From NCBI GenBank assembly GCA_025758065.1, contig CP107199.1, positions 62,001 to 126,000 of the forward strand: a DNA stretch of 64,000 nt, written 5' to 3'. Of the stretch, positions 15,601 through 24,130 are shown one piece after another. A program made the position numbers and the translations under genes. Under the pieces are notes generated by a model that made no database searches, was not told where the DNA came from, and saw only the letters and a program-made list of their open reading frames with translations. Source of the stretch: Lachnospiraceae bacterium. Its GTDB lineage: Bacteria > Bacillota > Clostridia > Lachnospirales > Lachnospiraceae. Every line of letters starts with the position of its first letter. Positions within the stretch are counted from its first letter, which is position 1.

Positions 15601-16060
15601 CCTGCACACTTTCTTCTGCCGCCTGGTGAAGAACCTCTGCTAATCCTCCCTCTGTTGCTTCCAGTGCCAGCCGCTCCTGCAGATAATCTGCCACCAGTTG
15701 TTCTCCTTCTGGATTAAGATTCCATAACTGCGGATCTCTGCCCAGATTTTTTACCTTATAAGTATCCTGCACATCAAAAACATATCGGAGTTTCGTTTTT
15801 GGTCCGGATGTGTTATCTATCAGGGCAATTCCTTTAGACCCCTTTTTAATCCATCGGTACATCTTCTGGTTCCAGATTTCCATGGATGCCACGGCTGTTG
15901 CTCCCGGACGCTGTGCATAGATCAAGAGCTGTTCCGGAAAAGTGTACCGGTACAGCCTGGATGCAGTATTTAGAAACCGCATCCATTCCTGCGGATTGGC
16001 AGCAACATCCTTTGCCACTTCCTCCGTCAGAAGTTCCATTGCATATAATTTATTTGCCAT
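9575..16060 (-). CDS. ArdC/N6-methylase/SNF2 helicase ICE protein, truncated and fused to ArpU-like tail
   Basis: The 2161-residue protein starts with an ArdC-like antirestriction domain (residues about 1-130). Long linkers follow, then an N6-methylase-like region around LEPSMGVGNFFGMLPEKLNQ with NVPFG as the NPPF-type motif. The first SF2 helicase lobe has Walker A-like HVVGAGKTYE and DEAH-box VDEAH. It should continue with a second lobe carrying helicase motifs V and VI. Instead, just after KLMAKGVPEKEM (near 9925), the sequence changes to about 110 residues including STTYYRNRKKAIRLYATMLW, typical of ArpU/sigma-like phage regulators. The frame stays open, so this looks like a deletion fusion that probably abolishes helicase activity. 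Relatives are usually several hundred residues longer. Confidence 0.8.
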   Translation of the reverse strand: MANKLYAMELLTEEVAKDVAANPQEWMRFLNTASRLYRYTFPEQLLIYAQRPGATAVASMEIWNQKMYRWIKKGSKGIALIDNTSGPKTKLRYVFDVQDTYKVKNLGRDPQLWNLNPEGEQLVADYLQERLALEATEGGLAEVLHQAAEESVQAWLPDAFDELQMDVAGTFLEDLDEQNQKVEFRELMTNSVWYVLLNRCGLDVQEYLDAEDFRHITDFNQLKVIGHLGSSVNEISRPVLMQIGRYVLNDLEKDLKTVAKEKEVAYNEFNTLIRESKTRNTEDRGENKEETEHERDHLQPEWRVPDSGYQSGGDERNDREVRIDEERVSEKPQSSQIQHSDLTEPSGQSSDGNRQPGKAESRQPDVRTSGEKPGTGQNGRRDGMDQTHEPDQSTGRGTGNSGDYLQLSLFPTEEEQLGEIRKAAAALEQPAAFLISDEVVDDILRTGSGQKNTLFHITARLIEGLDNEEMQNFLKEEYETGGKGFTIDGQKISIWYDNDGIRIRRGDSARRNFDRMVTWEEAADRIRDMYEDRSYVDNLISNNAIEQEQEEMTNLLALHFRDTSRNREEQQSYSDWQDVVREAWTDSAEADAIAHRFEWLQKDMDENPEDYRRWEIQHNPEYFQRFQDLQRERSWVDQKFTVERPALSFITQDEIDAVLRRGGITAGGRNRIYEYFMEHHDIKDAAEFLKNEYGTGGAAPGIPGAYESDASHDAKGLKLAKGKIGSPDVEVLLKWNKVAERVRQLIRTDDFLSPEELEKYEERQEAQRQADLEGAQQALEVEQEGSDQQEIREENQEPSEVETQPEAVEDAEKKEDITPEQSDIPATNFHITDDELGQGTPKEKFRANIMAIQLLKKCEEENRNATPDEQEILSRYVGWGGLADAFDETKSAWETEYLELKTVLTPEEYAAARASTLNAHYTQPIVIESMYQALENLGFTKGNILEPSMGVGNFFGMLPEKLNQSKLYGVELDSISGRIAKLLYPDANIQIKGFEKTDYPNDFFDVAIGNVPFGAYKVNDRQYDRYNFMIHDYFLAKTIDQLRPGGVAALITTKGTMDKASPEVRKYLAERADLLGAIRLPNTAFKANAGTEVSADILFFQKRDSMTKEMPEWVNLGSDANGITVNQYFADHPEMILGEMKEVSGPYGMETTCMPIEGADLEVQLAEAVRNIHGNMAPAVDVDAELDDVPESIPADPNVRNYSYAVVDDQVYYRVNSLMNQVKMPAATAERVKGMVEIRDTVRELIAMQMEESVTDEEIHKQQEKLNQVYDAYTAKYGVIGSNANKRAFSDDASYCLLCSLEDLNEDGTLKRKADMFTKRTIKKAVAVTSVETATEALALSLNERAKVDLSYMAQLTGKTEEKITEELVGVIFKNPLTDQWESGDEYLSGNVREKLNTARTFAENHPEFTPNVRALEAVQPRELEASEIEVRIGATWIEPSDYQDFMRELLHTPWYLAQKEIQVKYSEVNGEWRITGKNADSPRNAFAYATYGTERANAYRILEDTLNLKDVRIYDKSVNENGDEIRVLNKKETMLASQKQDAMKAAFKDWIFKDQQRRERLVRVYNERFNSIRPREYDGSHLTFPGMNPEIELRPHQKNAVAHQLYGDNVLLAHVVGAGKTYEMVAAAMESKRLGLSQKNLFVVPNHLTEQWGAEFLQLYPGANILVATKKDFEPANRKKFCARIAMGNYDAIIIGHSQFERIPISDERQEAMLRKQIDDLEIAIQSARYEQDGGRYTVKQIEKTRKTLMTRLEKLNQKEKKDNVVTFEELGVDHLYVDEAHSYKNAFLYTKMRNVAGIAQNEAQKSADMFNKCQYLDEITGGKGITFATGTPISNSMTELYVMQRYLQNSKLQNMGLGLFDSWASTFGEVVTSIELAPEGTGYRAKSRFARFYNIPELMNMFKEIADIKTSDQLNLPVPEAEYETVVLKPTEQQKEIVASLGERAEVVRNGGVDASVDNMLKITNDGRKLALDQRLVNELLPDDPGSKVSVCAEKSYEIWKDTVVQKSAQIIFCDLSTPKGDGSFNVYDDLKQKLMAKGVPEKEMTAEKRRIQEKLLNNDMNLCLLEIMRDSLIALRDYPKNGQLYYRLLKYRYFEAGNTNEDVMLMLDDMPSTTYYRNRKKAIRLYATMLWAFTRPEKIQNKMEEINWKKSGSKVAVN

Positions 16061-16063
16061 CTG

Positions 16064-16372
16064 TTACTCCCTTTCTTCTTCCCACTTTTCTTCTACAACA
16101 TCGGCAATCCGTTCCATTGCCCTTGTCATAGAAGGAAAATTACTACTGTTACTTGCTTTTCCAATCTGATCAATAAGAAATTCCGGCATATCTGCAAGTG
16201 CTCCGGCAATCATAGCCTTTACCCGGATATCCTCCAGCATAAGAAGCTCTTTTACACCAAATTCTTCACCAAATACATCCTGATATCTCCGTAAGTCATC
16301 CAAAAGATATTCCGGTTTTAAATCTCTATCCATTTCCTTTCTTTTATCATCACCATATAAACACCAGTCCAT
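16064..16372 (-). CDS. small ICE protein, unknown function
   Basis: The 102-residue acidic, helical protein belongs to no family I recognise. It lies 3 bp upstream of the giant helicase gene on the same strand and must be co-transcribed. The start at 16372 has GGAGGAG eight bases upstream. Its position between the DUF5688 and helicase genes suggests an accessory role in transfer or anti-restriction, which is inference. Confidence 0.65.
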   Translation of the reverse strand: MDWCLYGDDKRKEMDRDLKPEYLLDDLRRYQDVFGEEFGVKELLMLEDIRVKAMIAGALADMPEFLIDQIGKASNSSNFPSMTRAMERIADVVEEKWEEERE

Positions 16373-16402
16373 ATTCTTTTCTCCTCCATCTTCATAAAAT
16401 TA

Positions 16403-16422
16403 GGGACTGCTCACACAGTCCC
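16403..16422 (-). terminator. weak hairpin between DUF5688 and small ICE gene
   Basis: GGGACTG and CAGTCCC form a 7-bp stem with a short loop. The sequence after it on the minus strand (TAATTTTA) has few T, so it may attenuate rather than stop transcription, or act as an RNA-processing site. Confidence 0.45.
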
Positions 16423-16445
16423 CTCAAAATCATCGTTATTTCTCG

Positions 16446-17546
16446 TTATAATACTGAGGCAAGGTCTTTCGCCCTATTCTTTGGGATTGTATCTGTCCCT
16501 TTTGCTTTGATCTCCGCCTTGGCTTTCTCCAGTTTTCCATGGATTCCACCTTTTGCTTCTGTTCTCCCAGTTGCTTTTTCTGCTGCTTTTTCTTTCTCCA
16601 GACGTGCTTCCCTGCGTTCGGCATTTTCCATAACTGCTGTCTTTCCATCACAGAACTGAACCTTATCCGAAAGCTGTTCCTGCCTCTCTACCTGCGTCTC
16701 ATTGACTTCCTGTACCATGGCATTTAATTCCGGTACTTCAAACATTCCGTTATCAGGAAGAATCAGCACCTCATGAATTGAAGAGGGAAGAACAAAATAA
16801 TCACTTCCCAGGCATTCACCGATCTGCTTACGAATATCTTCCTGCAGTAACAGTGATGCACCATTCATTTTTTGTGCATTTGAAAGACAGAACATTGGAT
16901 TTTCCATTGCTTCAACATTCAGTTTTTCATTCAAAAGATTTTCTGCTTCTTCACCAAAAATCATGGATTTTATCATTTCATTCATGTCCATCAAAACAAC
17001 ACCACGATTTCTGTCTGCCGCCACTGCATCTGCCTGGATTTGTTCTGCTGTCACACCCCATTCATTCATAAGATTGACAGTAACCGGAATACTACCAATT
17101 CCTCCCTCGTTTTCTTCCACATTCACTGCGTAATATGCTGCAAAATCTCCATGTTCGGTAACAACTTTATCAGCCAGGCGTTCTTCATTCCATTCCCGGT
17201 CACAGATTCTCACCTGTAATTTGTCCTTCATTTTTTCATAATCCAAAATATCCGGAAGACCCATATTGATAAATGCCGCTTTGTCCTGCACTTCAATACG
17301 CATATCTGCCACATCACCCACACAGGAATCCAGATTTTTTCCATTGACATATTCCATATAAAGAGAATCCAGATATACCATCGGCACAGCTCTTTGATCA
17401 CCCTGTGGAATTGAAATGCCAGTCAACCTTAATCCATTATTTTTTGCAACTTCTTCAATACGGATTTCTCCATTCTGATATGAATCCGGCAAATAGTCTT
17501 TTACATTATCTTTGACATATTCATAAAATTCTTTTCTGTTCATCAT
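16446..17546 (-). CDS. DUF5688 family ICE protein
   Basis: The 366-residue protein starts MMNRKEFYEYVKDNVKDYLP and contains repeated phrases typical of DUF5688 (YAVNVEEN, PVTVNLMNEWGVTAEQI, NGASLLLQEDI, DYFVLPSSIHEVLILPDNG). This family occurs on Clostridia conjugative elements; its role is unknown. The C-terminal 60 residues are a charged Lys/Glu/Ala helix. The start lies 6 bp after the stop of the 46-residue gene. Confidence 0.75.
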   Translation of the reverse strand: MMNRKEFYEYVKDNVKDYLPDSYQNGEIRIEEVAKNNGLRLTGISIPQGDQRAVPMVYLDSLYMEYVNGKNLDSCVGDVADMRIEVQDKAAFINMGLPDILDYEKMKDKLQVRICDREWNEERLADKVVTEHGDFAAYYAVNVEENEGGIGSIPVTVNLMNEWGVTAEQIQADAVAADRNRGVVLMDMNEMIKSMIFGEEAENLLNEKLNVEAMENPMFCLSNAQKMNGASLLLQEDIRKQIGECLGSDYFVLPSSIHEVLILPDNGMFEVPELNAMVQEVNETQVERQEQLSDKVQFCDGKTAVMENAERREARLEKEKAAEKATGRTEAKGGIHGKLEKAKAEIKAKGTDTIPKNRAKDLASVL

Positions 17547-17552
17547 ACGCTT

Positions 17553-17693
17553 TTACCCCTTTCTGATCATGTGATGGTTCATTCTTTTCCTGCTGACCAT
17601 CTGCTCGGCTTTTTTCTGATAAGCCATCATTCTTTTTAAAGTTCTCTCCTGGTTCTTTCTTGCTTCCTGTCTCTTTTCCATTGTTTTCATCAT
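17553..17693 (-). CDS. small basic ICE protein (46 aa)
   Basis: A short open frame with start codons ATGATG and AAGGGA upstream encodes a very basic peptide rich in Lys, Arg and Met, beginning MMKTMEKRQEARKNQ and ending MNHHMIRKG. It fills the gap between the adhesin and DUF5688 genes and is followed 6 bp later by the latter. Unknown function; nucleic-acid binding is plausible from its charge alone. Confidence 0.5.
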   Translation of the reverse strand: MMKTMEKRQEARKNQERTLKRMMAYQKKAEQMVSRKRMNHHMIRKG

Positions 17694-17728
17694 ATTTTTC
17701 TGTCCCTTTCTGTGAATTTTTGTATTTT

Positions 17729-17757
17729 AAAGGGAGCCCTGATTCAGGGCCCCCTTT
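17729..17757 (-). terminator. hairpin after the adhesin gene
   Basis: AAAGGGGGCCCTG and CAGGGCTCCCTTT (minus strand) form a long, nearly perfect stem immediately after the adhesin stop codon. The 3' arm ends in TTT and is followed by AAAATAC, so it may reduce rather than fully stop read-through. Confidence 0.6.
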
Positions 17758-17765
17758 ACTGAGGA

Positions 17766-20700
17766 TTACTGTTTTCTGATTTTCTTTCTGCTGATATAAA
17801 GTCCTGCCATGCCTCCGGTAGAGATAAGCAGAAGCAGAATCGGCAGCCAGATATTTGTGTTATCTCCTGTCTTCGGTGCATCTGATACCTTCGTCTCTTC
17901 ATGGGACTGCGGCACATCTGGTGTGCTTGGTGTTTCCGGAACTTCCGGTTTCTCATTTGTCAGATTGAAAGTAACTTCTACAACCGGCGTACTGTCGTCT
18001 GCGTAGGCAAATGTCACTTCATGCTTGGTCTGATCCAGTGTGTATCCATCCAGTGTTTTTGTCTCCACCAGATAATACTTGATTGCTGTATCATATTTGC
18101 CGTTCTTGAATGCGGCAATCTCATACAGCTTACTCTCGGCATGACCGGCAGCATCTGTTTTTAAGGTTTCCAGGACCTTTCCTTTGCTGTCACGGAATTC
18201 AAATTCTACTCCTTTCAGCGGTTCCCCAGATGATTTATCTGTCTTATTGAGAATGACTTTTCCCTTGGCAGTATCATCTTTCATAACCACTTTCTGGATT
18301 TCTCCAGTATCCTTCACCTCAAATGTCACATCCGATGTCAAAAGATATCCTTTTGGTGCCTGTTCCTCTCGTAAGGTGTATCTACCAATTGGCAGTTTTT
18401 CAATATAGTGTGCCTCCTCTGTGGAAGTCCAGCTCTCTACTACCTGATCGTCCTTATCAAGAATCGTTAGTTTTGCACCAGGAATCTCTGTATCTCCTGT
18501 GATATCTGTCTTGCTGATCTGAACCTTGGTCACATCATCTTTCATCTCATGCTTCTGAATCTCAGCTGTATTCTCAACCGTAAAGGTAATGCTCTCTGCA
18601 GTAACATATCCGTCTGCCGGTTTTGTTTCCGTCATGGTATACTCATTACCTACAACAAGTTCTTTGATCACATGAGATTCTTCTGTAGAAGTCCATTCAT
18701 CCACAACATTTCCATCTGCATCCGTCACTTTCAGGTGTGCACCTGGAAGTTCTTTGCCTGTGGTCAGGTCTGTTTTTGTCAGTTCCACTGTGGTCGGCTG
18801 ATTTTCAAACGTAAAATCATAGCTTACTTCTGCCTGATCTTCTCCGGCATATTCAAAGGTAAACTCCTGCACTTCTTCCGTTGTCACAAATCCGTCCGGT
18901 GCACTGTTCTCTTTTACATAATATTTTCCATCTACTGGAAGATCTGCCGCAAAAGTGATCTGTCCTTTCTCATCGGTTGCTTTCTGCTCGATGAGGGAAT
19001 CTTTCTCAAGCAACACATCTCCGTTTACATTTTTGATATCTTCACTGGTATAAAGGCCGAAGACGCCGCCTGCAAGAACACGGTCTGTATCTTTTTCTTT
19101 CTTCAGAACAGTAACCTTTACTTTCTGACGGGTATTCTGCCATTTTTCATCATAAGTGATTACCGGTGTGTCCTGATCACGGTAGGAAAGATCAACATAT
19201 CTCGGTTCTCCATCCAATACATAGCCATGGGCAGTTTTAACTTCTTTCACATAGTATTTGCCTGCCGGGAGATTATCCATCTGTGCAATACCATTGGAAT
19301 CTGTAGTAATAGTTCCTACTTTTTCATCTGCTTTGTAATAATCTTTGCTGACACCATCTGCCGCTTTGATATCTTCCGCAGCAAATACATCGAAAGTCAC
19401 ATCTGTAAGGCTTCCGGTTACATATTCGAAGAGATGCTCCACAGTGCCTTTTACATTGTCCAGAAGTGTCACTTTATCCAAAAATTCTCCATTTTTGTTG
19501 ATGATTAAAAGTCCTGTCGGCACTTCATCTTTCATCTCTACCTTCTGAATCTCTGCGGTATCTTCCAGTGTGAACTTCACATCCGTTGCTTTCAGATATC
19601 CATACGGTGCGATTTCTTCACGAAGGGTATATTCCTCCCCAACGGTCAGTCGTTTAATCACATGTGGCTGGTCTTTTACAGAAGTCCACTGATCTACGAC
19701 ATTCCCCTCTCTATCAAGAACGGTGAGTTTTGCTCCATCCAGTTCCACACCTGTTGTCACATCTGATTTTGTAATTTCAACCGTTGTCGGCTGATTCTTC
19801 TTCACTGTTTTCAGTTTTACTGTCTTCACGTCCTGTCCCTGATAAGAAGCATCCAGATTCAGAACTTCATCGGAAGAAACGAATCCTGCCGGTGCCTTTA
19901 ACTCTTTTACATAATACTGTCCGAGTGGCAGATCCAGCGTACAGGAAGCAATTCCATCTTTATCAGAAGTCATTTCCTGTAACAGGGTATCAGCGTTGAC
20001 AATGACTTTGCCTTCTGCTTTGATATCATCTTTGTTATAAATGCCAAAGACTGCACCTTCTACCGTTGCTCCGTTTTCTGCATCCTGTTTTTCTACCTGG
20101 ATTGCAACTTTCTGTCTGTCATCACCAACAGTCACTTCCTGTTCGATCACAGGTGTATCCTGATCTGCATAGACAAATGCTACATCCGATCTGTCATGGT
20201 TCAGAACAAATCCTTCCGGTGCTGTTTTTTCTACCACATAGTAAGAACCAAGCGGCAGGTTATCTGCAACTGCTTTTCCGTCTTCCCCGGTCGTTACCGT
20301 TGTTACCAGAGCATCTTTTGCATAAATCAGCTGTCTGTTTCCATTTTCATCTTTCTGATAATCCGGTGTGTAGATATTTTCCGCTGCATAGACGTTAAAC
20401 TCTGCACCTTTCAGATATTTTTCTTCATAAACAAAATCCTTTTTGAATCCACTCAGCATCTCACCTTTTTTATAGATCGTCAGCTTTCCTTTTACCGGAT
20501 GATTCTCGTAATCAACTGTGATAATGGCATCGCCGCTTTCTGAATCCATCTGATAAGCAGTGTTTGCATCAACAGCAATCTCCATATAATTCTTGTTGAT
20601 TGTGTACCCTTCCGGTGCGTTGACTTCCTCAATCCGGTAATGTCCGATTTTCAGGTTCTTTGGCATGATCAGATAACCCTGACTGTCTGTAAAATAGGAC

Positions 20701-23700
20701 TTGTGTGTGGTTGTCACAGGATAAGTAGTTACCTGCTCCACATATTTTTTGTTATCCAGGTCATATACCTTAAATTCTGTTCCTGCAATCAGGACTGATT
20801 TCTTTGTTTCATCGTCTTTTTTCACAATTTTCAATTTTGCCTTGAACTCTTTGTCCAGAAGCACACGCCAGATCTGTGGCTCATTCGGATGGTTCTCTGT
20901 GATATTCACTTCAAAATCATCGACTGGCTTGTAATTGTGTGGTGTTGTTGTTTCACGGACAATATAGCTTCCAAATGGTAATGGAATACTGCAGGCATAA
21001 CCTTTTTCATCTGTAAAAATCTCAGTAGCTCCGTTTTCTCCACTCACTACTGGTTTAGCAGAATCAAAATCATAGCTTCCATCTGCTTTCTTTGTAAGGG
21101 AAGATTTCAGATAAACTGTAAATCCGGCTCCGGATAACAGATCTGCATCGGTCTTTCCATTGTTGGCTGCTTTGATAATCTGGAACGGCTGCTTGATCAC
21201 CTGTTCACTGGAAATGCATTCTCTTTTTACTTCTGCAGTCATATCACCTTCATAACTACATTCAAGATCATGTTCTTCTGTATCTGCCAGGTATCCGGTC
21301 GGTGGTGTGATCTCCTTGACGTAATATTTGCCAAGATATAAGCCATCTACAGAAGCCTGTCCTTTTTCATCCGTTGTAAGAGAAGCCACCTGTTCCCCTG
21401 CTTTATAAATCACACCGGTTGCTCCATCCGGATGCACGATATCTTCACGGGCATATAATCCGTAGACTGCACCTTTCAGTGTTGCATCGCCCTGCGGAAC
21501 GGCTTTTCCTGTTTCTTTATCAACTTTGAATAAATTGATTTTTGCTGTCACACGGTCATTGCTGAAGGTATGGGCGAAAGATACGGTTGCTTCTTTATCA
21601 TTGGTGTAAGAGAACTTGAACGTATACACGTCTTCTGTATTTCTTACATAGCCTTCTGGTGCCTGGTCTTCTTTTACGGAATAGGAATGATTGATAGGCA
21701 GATCTGCTGTGAATTTTGCCTTTCCATCCTCACCGGTAGTGGCTTTCTCAATCAGGGTGCCTTTCTTTACAACAACTACACCATCTGCATTTTTGATATC
21801 GTCTGCCGCATACAGGGCGAAAATACCACCTTCCAGCGGTTTCTTTGTATCTTTATCCTGTTTTACTACAGTGACTTCTGCTTTCTGACGCTCATTGTTG
21901 AAGGTGACATCCGCAAATACAACTTCTTTATTCTGTCCGGCATAAGTCAGCGTCACTGTCTTTTCTTCGCCGCCATTATAGAAGTTGTCCGGTGCTTTTG
22001 CTTCTTTTACCACATAAGTTCCTAGATGGAGATTCTTCAGGGTAACAGAGCCATTCTCACCTGTTGTCAGATTTTCTTTCACCAGATCACCTTTGCTGTA
22101 CACTTTTGTACCATACGCAGTCACAATATCTGCTCCGGCATACACGTTGTAAACAGCATTTTTTTGTCTGCGGTTCTCATAATGGAATACGGTTCCACTC
22201 TCACTGACTTCTGCTCCGGTAAGCACCTGACCTTCTTTATAAACAGTAAGCTCTGCAAGCTGCTCCTTATTTTCCACGGTTACAGCTGAGGTCTTACTTG
22301 CTACCAGTTTTACATTTGTTGCCGTTGCATTTACTACATATCCCTGTGGTGCTGTGATTTCTTTCAGATAAACGGTATCCTGTGTCTTGATAATCGTAAC
22401 AGAGGATTTTCCATTCTTATCTGTTGCAGGCATCTGAGTGATCAGCTTTGTACAAGCCTCATCGCTGTAAACGCCAAATACTGCACCTGCAAGATTGACA
22501 TTCGCTGTATCGTCTTTCTTTACGATTTCGATCGTAGCCTGTTCAATCCATGAGACCTTTAAGCTTACATATTTTTCATCAGCAACACCTTCTCCAAATA
22601 CAAATGCCAGATCCTGAACACTTGCATTCGTAGTCAATTTATATGCTGAATAATCTTTTGTAATACTTCCCTTCATTTTTGCAGAAAAAGTATCACTTAC
22701 ATCTCTTGTCTGTGTCAGAGGAGCTGAGAGATAAAACGTGGTTCCTCCTCCAATTGTTACGCTTGCACCTGCCGCACTTACGGTTCCAGTAGATACATTA
22801 TGGAGCTTTACTCCTTTTGGTAAGTCCATTGTGATTTTCTGCTGGGAAGATGCGTTGAACTTAATGTTCTCCGTTCTCTGAACATTTCTATCTACATAAG
22901 CTTTTACATCCGGCTTTGAAAATGACATCGCTACATCTGGTATTTCCGGCTTATTCACACAATAATTATAGAGTTCTTTTGCCAAAGCCTCTCCTGTAGC
23001 ATTGGTTCCGTAAAATGCATCACTGCTTCCGTTGGCATATGATGCAGCCATGTGAATGATGATGAATCTTTTTCCTTCTGAAAAATCCGTGTGTTTATTC
23101 GCAAAAAAGCTTTCGCTCCCTGCGGCATCTGTGCCGTAATAACACACTTTTGCTAACGCCTGATTGTCTCCAATCTTTGTAATTGTATAATTTCCAGATC
23201 CAGGTCCTGGCTTAGCTGGCTGTACACAATACGCAATTGCTCTGACGTTTCCGTAGCTGATATAGTACGGCTCTGTCAGATAGGTTCCAAGATTATAATC
23301 TGCATATCTATACAGTGGTCCTTTTTCAATTGTTACCTGCTGTGTACTTCTTGCTGAATAAGCTGAAACTGCTTCAAATGTTGCAATCTCTCCCTCTTCC
23401 ATAGCATCAAGATCCACACCTTCGTCTCCTGCCTGTTCCAAAACATCATGAAGCTCTAACCCTGATTCTTCATCATAGGTATCCTGATTCTGTGCCTGCT
23501 CTACTAAATCATCAAATTCATCAGCGTCAATATCGGTAATCTCCGAGTCTGCTTCTGAATCCTCCGCTTCCTCTGTCTGCTGTTCACTGCCAGCGGTTTC
23601 TGATTCGGTCACTGCTTCACTCCCTGCAGTTTCAGTCTGAGCTTCTGTTGCTTTCTCACGCACAATCAGTTTTCGGCTGATCTGGTACTTCGGATGCTCT

Positions 23701-24062
23701 TGATTTACCGGTTCCACATAATAGACCGCTTTGTAAGTGTCCGCATGATCTGTCGTAAAATCCTCATCCTTGTCATTCTTTGCTTCCTCAAATGTGACTT
23801 TGACCTTGTTATCATCCTTGATTTCCAGTCCCGTGTAATCTGATTTCACATCAAATACACTGCCTGTTTCAATTTCATAATCTTTGGCAGTCACCACCTC
23901 ATCTTCATCCAGAAGGTCTTTCACTTCCTCATAAAGTGGAGGTTTTTCCTCTGGCTGGATCTCCGCTGCATATGCCGTCATCGGAGACAGCACTGTACTA
24001 AGCATTGTCATGCCTGCCAGCAAGCCAGATACTACTTTTCTAAAATTACCTTTTTTCTTCAT
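17766..24062 (-). CDS. giant sortase-anchored CnaB/SpaA-type surface adhesin
   Basis: The 2098-residue protein has a signal peptide (KKKGNFRKVVSGLLAGMTML, cleaved near AYAAE) and an acidic Glu/Thr/Ser-rich stretch (about residues 140-220). A thioester-like domain (about 245-400) follows, with AIAYCVQP as the likely Cys site. Then come about 14 CnaB/SpaA-like repeats, each with a V-x-K-x-D type first strand and an E-x-AP-x-GY motif. The C-terminus has APKTGD, a hydrophobic span and a basic tail, a sortase signal differing slightly from LPXTG. Such proteins coat Gram-positive cells; CnaB domains usually carry internal isopeptide bonds. On an ICE it probably aids cell contact during mating or host colonisation. 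Encoded between topB and the small basic ORF. Confidence 0.9.
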   Translation of the reverse strand: MKKKGNFRKVVSGLLAGMTMLSTVLSPMTAYAAEIQPEEKPPLYEEVKDLLDEDEVVTAKDYEIETGSVFDVKSDYTGLEIKDDNKVKVTFEEAKNDKDEDFTTDHADTYKAVYYVEPVNQEHPKYQISRKLIVREKATEAQTETAGSEAVTESETAGSEQQTEEAEDSEADSEITDIDADEFDDLVEQAQNQDTYDEESGLELHDVLEQAGDEGVDLDAMEEGEIATFEAVSAYSARSTQQVTIEKGPLYRYADYNLGTYLTEPYYISYGNVRAIAYCVQPAKPGPGSGNYTITKIGDNQALAKVCYYGTDAAGSESFFANKHTDFSEGKRFIIIHMAASYANGSSDAFYGTNATGEALAKELYNYCVNKPEIPDVAMSFSKPDVKAYVDRNVQRTENIKFNASSQQKITMDLPKGVKLHNVSTGTVSAAGASVTIGGGTTFYLSAPLTQTRDVSDTFSAKMKGSITKDYSAYKLTTNASVQDLAFVFGEGVADEKYVSLKVSWIEQATIEIVKKDDTANVNLAGAVFGVYSDEACTKLITQMPATDKNGKSSVTIIKTQDTVYLKEITAPQGYVVNATATNVKLVASKTSAVTVENKEQLAELTVYKEGQVLTGAEVSESGTVFHYENRRQKNAVYNVYAGADIVTAYGTKVYSKGDLVKENLTTGENGSVTLKNLHLGTYVVKEAKAPDNFYNGGEEKTVTLTYAGQNKEVVFADVTFNNERQKAEVTVVKQDKDTKKPLEGGIFALYAADDIKNADGVVVVKKGTLIEKATTGEDGKAKFTADLPINHSYSVKEDQAPEGYVRNTEDVYTFKFSYTNDKEATVSFAHTFSNDRVTAKINLFKVDKETGKAVPQGDATLKGAVYGLYAREDIVHPDGATGVIYKAGEQVASLTTDEKGQASVDGLYLGKYYVKEITPPTGYLADTEEHDLECSYEGDMTAEVKRECISSEQVIKQPFQIIKAANNGKTDADLLSGAGFTVYLKSSLTKKADGSYDFDSAKPVVSGENGATEIFTDEKGYACSIPLPFGSYIVRETTTPHNYKPVDDFEVNITENHPNEPQIWRVLLDKEFKAKLKIVKKDDETKKSVLIAGTEFKVYDLDNKKYVEQVTTYPVTTTHKSYFTDSQGYLIMPKNLKIGHYRIEEVNAPEGYTINKNYMEIAVDANTAYQMDSESGDAIITVDYENHPVKGKLTIYKKGEMLSGFKKDFVYEEKYLKGAEFNVYAAENIYTPDYQKDENGNRQLIYAKDALVTTVTTGEDGKAVADNLPLGSYYVVEKTAPEGFVLNHDRSDVAFVYADQDTPVIEQEVTVGDDRQKVAIQVEKQDAENGATVEGAVFGIYNKDDIKAEGKVIVNADTLLQEMTSDKDGIASCTLDLPLGQYYVKELKAPAGFVSSDEVLNLDASYQGQDVKTVKLKTVKKNQPTTVEITKSDVTTGVELDGAKLTVLDREGNVVDQWTSVKDQPHVIKRLTVGEEYTLREEIAPYGYLKATDVKFTLEDTAEIQKVEMKDEVPTGLLIINKNGEFLDKVTLLDNVKGTVEHLFEYVTGSLTDVTFDVFAAEDIKAADGVSKDYYKADEKVGTITTDSNGIAQMDNLPAGKYYVKEVKTAHGYVLDGEPRYVDLSYRDQDTPVITYDEKWQNTRQKVKVTVLKKEKDTDRVLAGGVFGLYTSEDIKNVNGDVLLEKDSLIEQKATDEKGQITFAADLPVDGKYYVKENSAPDGFVTTEEVQEFTFEYAGEDQAEVSYDFTFENQPTTVELTKTDLTTGKELPGAHLKVTDADGNVVDEWTSTEESHVIKELVVGNEYTMTETKPADGYVTAESITFTVENTAEIQKHEMKDDVTKVQISKTDITGDTEIPGAKLTILDKDDQVVESWTSTEEAHYIEKLPIGRYTLREEQAPKGYLLTSDVTFEVKDTGEIQKVVMKDDTAKGKVILNKTDKSSGEPLKGVEFEFRDSKGKVLETLKTDAAGHAESKLYEIAAFKNGKYDTAIKYYLVETKTLDGYTLDQTKHEVTFAYADDSTPVVEVTFNLTNEKPEVPETPSTPDVPQSHEETKVSDAPKTGDNTNIWLPILLLLISTGGMAGLYISRKKIRKQ

Positions 24063-24130
24063 GCTAAGGTCCTCTCTTTCATATATTTGTATTAAAACAG
24101 ACAGTCCTTAGACTGCCTGCAATACACTAC

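Noticed and set aside
18549..19508. 319-codon plus-strand open frame opposite the adhesin gene
   Set aside because: It is a shadow of the repetitive adhesin coding strand, with no ribosome site and no recognisable protein.
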